From: Fimimonas sp963619835
GTDB taxonomy: Bacteria; Bacillota; Clostridia; Christensenellales; CAG-314
NCBI GenBank assembly: GCA_963619835.1
Contig: CAVEYD010000014.1
Coordinates: forward strand, 1 to 28,036
Direction of reading: 5' to 3'
Length of the DNA: 28,036 bases
The notes under the pieces are model-generated. The model did no database searches and had not been told where the DNA came from. It worked only from the letters and a program-made list of their open reading frames with translations. Position numbers and translations under genes: made by a program. Shown here piece after piece: positions 24,876 through 28,036 of the stretch (its first letter is position 1; each line of letters starts with the position of its first letter).

Positions 24876-25655
24876 TTATTTGTAGCGCTTGTCGAATTTT
24901 TGCTGTTTTACCCAACTGTGCATAACAAGCTTTGCCGGCATAAATTTTACAAGACGTGTTTGCGAACGTGCCTTAAAGCCATGTATGGAAAGATCTTTGC
25001 CTTTTTTGATATCATTGTAAGCTTGCAATGAAACGTCATAAGGCTTGTACAATGCCACCATTTTTGTTACAACTTTTTTCTCGGCACATTCGGCCCTATC
25101 GAAAAATGCCGTTGCCGTCCAAAACGGACAAACTGCCGTACAAGAAATTTTGCGAGGTTTTAGTTCGACGTTGAGCGCACGAGAATAGCTGTAAACAAAT
25201 GCTTTTGTTGCGGCATAAACATTTTGGTAAGGCGTTGGCTGAAAAGCCGCTACACTGGAAAATTGAGCAATGTGTGCGCCTTGGTGCATGTAAGGCAATG
25301 TGTATTCGGTCATGGCAAGCAAACATTCGCAATTGAGACGTACCATGTTGGTGCTTTCTTCAACCGGTATTTCGTCGTATCTGCCAAATTTGCCGAAACC
25401 TGCCGCATTTACAAGCCATGCTACGTCGACGTCGGGCGTGCTTTTTAGCGTGGCAATTACTTGATCGACACCACCGTTTGTTAAATCGACTGCAAAAATG
25501 CGAAGTGCCGTTTTGAGTTCGGTTGCAAGTTGCTTGAGATTTTCTTCTTTACGGCCGACAACCCAAATTTCGTCTAAAACTTCGTTTTTATCTAAAATGC
25601 GTACAAACTCTCTGCCCATTCCGTTTGATGCACCTGTTACGATTGCAATTTTCAT
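24876..25655 (-). CDS. Short-chain dehydrogenase/reductase
   Basis: The 259-residue protein is a classical-type SDR: nucleotide-binding TGASNGMG (7-14), NAAGFG near residue 88, an active-site serine in QFSSVAA and YAATK. The substrate cannot be inferred. The C-terminus (about 220-259) is basic and ends KQQKFDKRYK. It has its own promoter (25686-25714) and a good ribosome binding site (AGGAGA), and is followed by the Mrr-like gene. Confidence 0.92.
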   Translation of the reverse strand: MKIAIVTGASNGMGREFVRILDKNEVLDEIWVVGRKEENLKQLATELKTALRIFAVDLTNGGVDQVIATLKSTPDVDVAWLVNAAGFGKFGRYDEIPVEESTNMVRLNCECLLAMTEYTLPYMHQGAHIAQFSSVAAFQPTPYQNVYAATKAFVYSYSRALNVELKPRKISCTAVCPFWTATAFFDRAECAEKKVVTKMVALYKPYDVSLQAYNDIKKGKDLSIHGFKARSQTRLVKFMPAKLVMHSWVKQQKFDKRYK

Positions 25656-25685
25656 GAATGTTCTCCTAAAAAATATCTAAAAATA

Positions 25686-25714
25686 ATTTTATCAAAACTA
25701 TAGTTTGTTGTCAA
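25686..25714 (-). promoter_or_regulatory. Promoter of the SDR gene with an internal palindrome
   Basis: Read on the minus strand, TTGACA (25709-25714), 17-bp spacer, TAAAAT (25686-25691). Between them lies a perfect 12-bp palindrome AAACTATAGTTT (25695-25706), a plausible operator for an unidentified repressor. Confidence 0.75.
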
Positions 25715-25733
25715 GAATCAATTGTTTTGACGT

Positions 25734-27023
25734 TTAAGCGACTATGCACAATGCGCCTAAAGCCGCAAACAATGCCGGTATGCTTGTGATGGCTCCGTAC
25801 TTGACAAACGTTTTGAACGTAACGTTGACTTGACTCTTTTTTAGAATTGAAAGCCACATAATCCCTGCAAGTGCGCCTACGGGGGTAAAAAACGCTCCGA
25901 GATTTGAACCTATAACTGCCGAATACATGGCGGAAAGTCCTTGGAAAGACCTCGATAGCGAGCCATACAAAACGCTCATGGGAATGTTGTTTATTACGTT
26001 GGCAACTAAAAAACTTGTTGTGCCGACAGTAAAAATCGGGTTGCCTTTTGCTAAAAAAGATGCAATTTGCTGTGTCGCTCCGGTATAGTCGAGCGATAAC
26101 ACAAGCACAAACATAGAAAGTAAAAACGGCACAAGTTGGTAAGGCAAACGGGAAAAAGATTTGCCGAGAGTGGAAAATCCGCCTTTTTTTACTATGGAAT
26201 AAATTGTGTGGAATAAGGCAAGCGAACAACTTAACGCAAGCGTTACCATCCACATTTCGATGCCGAGTTGCGAACTGATTGAAAGTAGCACTACGCAAAC
26301 AACCAAATGTGCCACTCCTATAATTACCGGAACTTTGTTTAATACCGGCAACGAAACGTCGCAAACGTCAATTGGCGACAACTTTTTGCGGAACAAAAGC
26401 CAAATGATTGCAAAACTTGTTACTCCGGCAAAAATTGTGGGAAGCCACATTACACAAAAGTATTGCCAAAAATCTACTCCGAGAGAGGTTGCCAAGTAAA
26501 TGTTTGTGGGATTGCCTATTACAAAAAACATGCTCCACGTGTTTGCGGCAAAAAATTCTGCAAATAAATAGGGAACGGGATCGATTTTTGCACGTTTGGC
26601 AAAACAACATATAAACGGCGTAAATGTTAAAACGATAATGTCGTTTGAAGTAAAAATGGTAAGCAACGACACTATTATGTATAAGCTGATAAAAAGTCGT
26701 TTTTGGTTTTTTCCGCAAAGCAAAAGCGTTTTTGATGCGACATATTCAAACACGCCTAATTCGTCTAAATATACCGACAAAAACGTCATGGACAAAAACA
26801 AAACAAGGATTTTTAGCGGATTGACTGCACTGCTTTGGGTGAGTCCTTGCCAAACGTACGACAAGGGAACAACTCCGCAAGACAGCACCACGATTGCTCC
26901 TAAAAGAGACACAACCCAATACAAACCTATGTTTACTCTTTTTATTGAGATTTCCGGCTTGAAAACAACCGAAAGACACACGCACAAACCTGTTAGTGCG
27001 CATGCAATTTCTGCAATGTACAT
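25734..27023 (-). CDS. ArsB/NhaD/SLC13-type ion transporter
   Basis: The 429-residue protein is strongly hydrophobic with about eleven membrane segments. It resembles the ion-transporter superfamily that includes ArsB, NhaD and SLC13 carboxylate carriers: FTSNDIIVLTFTPFICCFAK, then FVIGNPTNIYLA, and in the second half NVINNIPMSV and IGSNLGAFFTPVGALAG. The two halves each have an Asn-rich loop, as expected for two inverted repeats. No arsenic regulator (ArsR) or reductase lies nearby, so arsenite export is unsupported and the substrate is unknown. No ribosome binding site is obvious; a hairpin lies just upstream of the start. Confidence 0.85.
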   Translation of the reverse strand: MYIAEIACALTGLCVCLSVVFKPEISIKRVNIGLYWVVSLLGAIVVLSCGVVPLSYVWQGLTQSSAVNPLKILVLFLSMTFLSVYLDELGVFEYVASKTLLLCGKNQKRLFISLYIIVSLLTIFTSNDIIVLTFTPFICCFAKRAKIDPVPYLFAEFFAANTWSMFFVIGNPTNIYLATSLGVDFWQYFCVMWLPTIFAGVTSFAIIWLLFRKKLSPIDVCDVSLPVLNKVPVIIGVAHLVVCVVLLSISSQLGIEMWMVTLALSCSLALFHTIYSIVKKGGFSTLGKSFSRLPYQLVPFLLSMFVLVLSLDYTGATQQIASFLAKGNPIFTVGTTSFLVANVINNIPMSVLYGSLSRSFQGLSAMYSAVIGSNLGAFFTPVGALAGIMWLSILKKSQVNVTFKTFVKYGAITSIPALFAALGALCIVA

Positions 27024-27037
27024 ATCTATAAATAAGT

Positions 27038-27057
27038 ACGCACCCCTTGAGGTGCGT
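27038..27057 (-). promoter_or_regulatory. Hairpin in the transporter leader
   Basis: A perfect 7-bp GC-rich stem ACGCACC/GGTGCGT with a 6-nt loop ends 14 nt upstream of the transporter ATG. On the minus strand it is followed by ACTTATTT, a poor terminator tail, so a role in translation or in partial termination after the kinase gene is possible. Confidence 0.45.
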
Positions 27058-27113
27058 TTTAGATGAATTTTTTAGTTGATTAAATGTTTTTACGTGAAAG
27101 TTTTGATGTTTTT

Positions 27114-27662
27114 TTACTTTTCGAGCCAAGACATAAATGCATCAAACTGCTTTTTTAAGTTTTCCTCGGTGCCGTTGTTTACTACGTAGTAGTCTGCCTT
27201 GGCAATTGGACCGCCCTTTTCGGAATTTTCAATTTCGGCAATGTCGCGACTTTCGACTTGTTGAGCCGTTAGCGGACGAACGGTGCGTGTTGCCAAACGC
27301 TGTTTGCGAGTTGACGAATTTGTTACGATTGCAAGGATAATTAAGTTATCGCCTAAAATTTCTTTTAGAATTTTGTACTCTGACCAACTGTACAAACCGT
27401 CTAACACCACGTTGGATGTTTGCAACTTTTGACAGATTTCGTCCTTTAAAAGTACGGCAAAAGCTCCCATGCCGTAAGTTTTGCGAAGGCCTTCGCGCAT
27501 GGCTCTTTCGTTAGCTTCGTTGATTTCTAAGCCCTGCTTTTTGAGTTGAGTTACAGTTACTCCGCCAAAATAAACGCTTTGCCATCCGTTTTGAACAAAA
27601 TAATTGCAAAGTACACTTTTGCCCGATCCGCACATTCCTACAACAGCTACAGCTTTGTTCAT
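27114..27662 (-). CDS. P-loop nucleotide kinase-like protein (UPF0200-like)
   Basis: The 182-residue protein has Walker A GMCGSGKS (9-16), then FGGVTVTQLKKQGLEINEANERAMREGLRK, YGMGAFAVLLKDEI, VVLDGLYSWSEYKILK, RKQRLATR and ADYYVVNNG. This order matches the UPF0200 family of archaeal and bacterial kinase-like proteins, related to dephospho-CoA and adenylate kinases. The substrate is not established. Ribosome binding site AAGGAG is strong. It is followed by the transporter after 90 bp. Confidence 0.85.
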   Translation of the reverse strand: MNKAVAVVGMCGSGKSVLCNYFVQNGWQSVYFGGVTVTQLKKQGLEINEANERAMREGLRKTYGMGAFAVLLKDEICQKLQTSNVVLDGLYSWSEYKILKEILGDNLIILAIVTNSSTRKQRLATRTVRPLTAQQVESRDIAEIENSEKGGPIAKADYYVVNNGTEENLKKQFDAFMSWLEK

Positions 27663-27898
27663 TGTTTATCTCCTTGAAACTTCTTGCAAAAGTAGTATCT
27701 TTTGCCACATGCTAAAAGCATAACATAAAACATAAAATTTTTAAAGCGAATTGAGAGAATAAAACTTTAATTTTTTAATTGTTTGACGTTTATTGCTGTT
27801 TGAAAAGCAAGAAGCAAAAAAATGCTACTGAAAAAATTGAATGAAATATGATAGATTTTCGGCGCAAAATAAACTTTTAGAAAATTAGCAAAAATAAC

Positions 27899-27927
27899 TT
27901 TACTAAACGTTTTTTTTGTGATAATAT
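27899..27927 (+). promoter_or_regulatory. Possible promoter of the tRNA-Ser gene
   Basis: TTTACT (27899-27904), 17-bp spacer and TAATAT (27922-27927) lie just before the tRNA. Alternative -10 hexamers (GATAAT, TATAAG) lie close by. Nothing else was recognised in the 281 bp between the kinase start and the tRNA. Confidence 0.35.
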
Positions 27928-27943
27928 GTATAAGCATCGGTTT

Positions 27944-28035
27944 GGAGAAGTACCCAAGAGGCCGAAGGGGCTCCCCTGCTAAGGGAGTAGTACGAGTGAA
28001 TCGTAGCCGGGGTTCAAATCCCCGCTTCTCCGCCA
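27944..28035 (+). tRNA. tRNA-Ser(GCT)
   Basis: The acceptor stem is GGAGAAG/CTTCTCC, followed by discriminator G and an encoded CCA (28033-28035). The anticodon stem is CTCCC/GGGAG with loop CTGCTAA, anticodon GCT for Ser AGC/AGT codons. A long variable arm (TACGA/TCGTA) and T arm CGGGG/CCCCG complete the class II serine tRNA of 92 nt. Confidence 0.97.
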
Positions 28036-28036
28036 A

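Noticed and set aside
25734..27023. Arsenite efflux pump ArsB with an arsenic operon
   Set aside because: No arsR, arsC or arsA nearby; only the superfamily can be supported.
27767..28036. Minus-strand frame beginning inside the tRNA
   Set aside because: Its N-terminal half is antisense tRNA-Ser and the rest is AT-rich intergenic DNA.

Overview
The window looks like chromosomal DNA from an AT-rich, low-GC Gram-positive anaerobe, probably an uncultured gut member of the Clostridia. This rests on a RicT/YaaT homologue, a tmk-holB-ricT-yfcE gene string, a PerR-type regulator next to a 'reverse' rubrerythrin, AAGGAGG-type ribosome binding sites, TTGACA/TATAAT promoters and a CCA-encoded tRNA. 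The taxonomic placement is inference; nothing in the window identifies a species. Most genes lie on the minus strand.

Layout. 1-1742: the 5' part of a large radical-SAM protein gene, cut by the window edge. 1743-2259: about 0.5 kb of non-coding DNA holding a tandem, palindromic repeat element whose end supplies the stop codon of the neighbouring hexokinase gene (2260-3507). 3658-4596: a DnaQ-type exonuclease with a BRCT-like tail, with a 24-bp tandem repeat in its leader. 5105-7681 (plus strand): a large surface protein with a membrane segment at each end, closed by a strong bidirectional terminator. 7893-12320: a tight minus-strand run transcribed deoC, two small winged-helix-plus-membrane-anchor paralogues, tmk, holB, ricT, yfcE, from one clear promoter at 12409-12437.

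12499-18000: a shikimate cluster with enzymes for six of the seven steps from DAHP synthase to chorismate (aroC, aroB, an aroA-aroE fusion, aroQ, aroK). Only DAHP synthase is missing. The fused AroA-AroE and the altered motifs in AroK and AroC make it unusual. Upstream and probably co-transcribed are a membrane-anchored ComEC-like metallo-beta-lactamase protein and a patatin-family lipase, read from a strong promoter at 20191-20219.

20385-28036: an HdeD/DUF308 membrane protein (plus); a peroxide-stress unit (perR then reverse rubrerythrin, minus) with a two-box operator; a NERD/zinc-finger protein and a TtcA-like PP-loop enzyme (plus); a membrane-tethered Mrr-like protein and a short-chain dehydrogenase (minus); an ArsB/SLC13-type transporter; a UPF0200-like P-loop kinase; and tRNA-Ser(GCT). 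Convergent genes are separated by well-formed bidirectional terminators (near 7697, 21114 and 23941).

No CRISPR array, insertion sequence, prophage or classical defence island was seen. The most unusual items are the AroA-AroE fusion with its divergent partners, the repeat element at 1857-2265, the paired winged-helix/TM proteins in the replication operon, and the PerR operator architecture.
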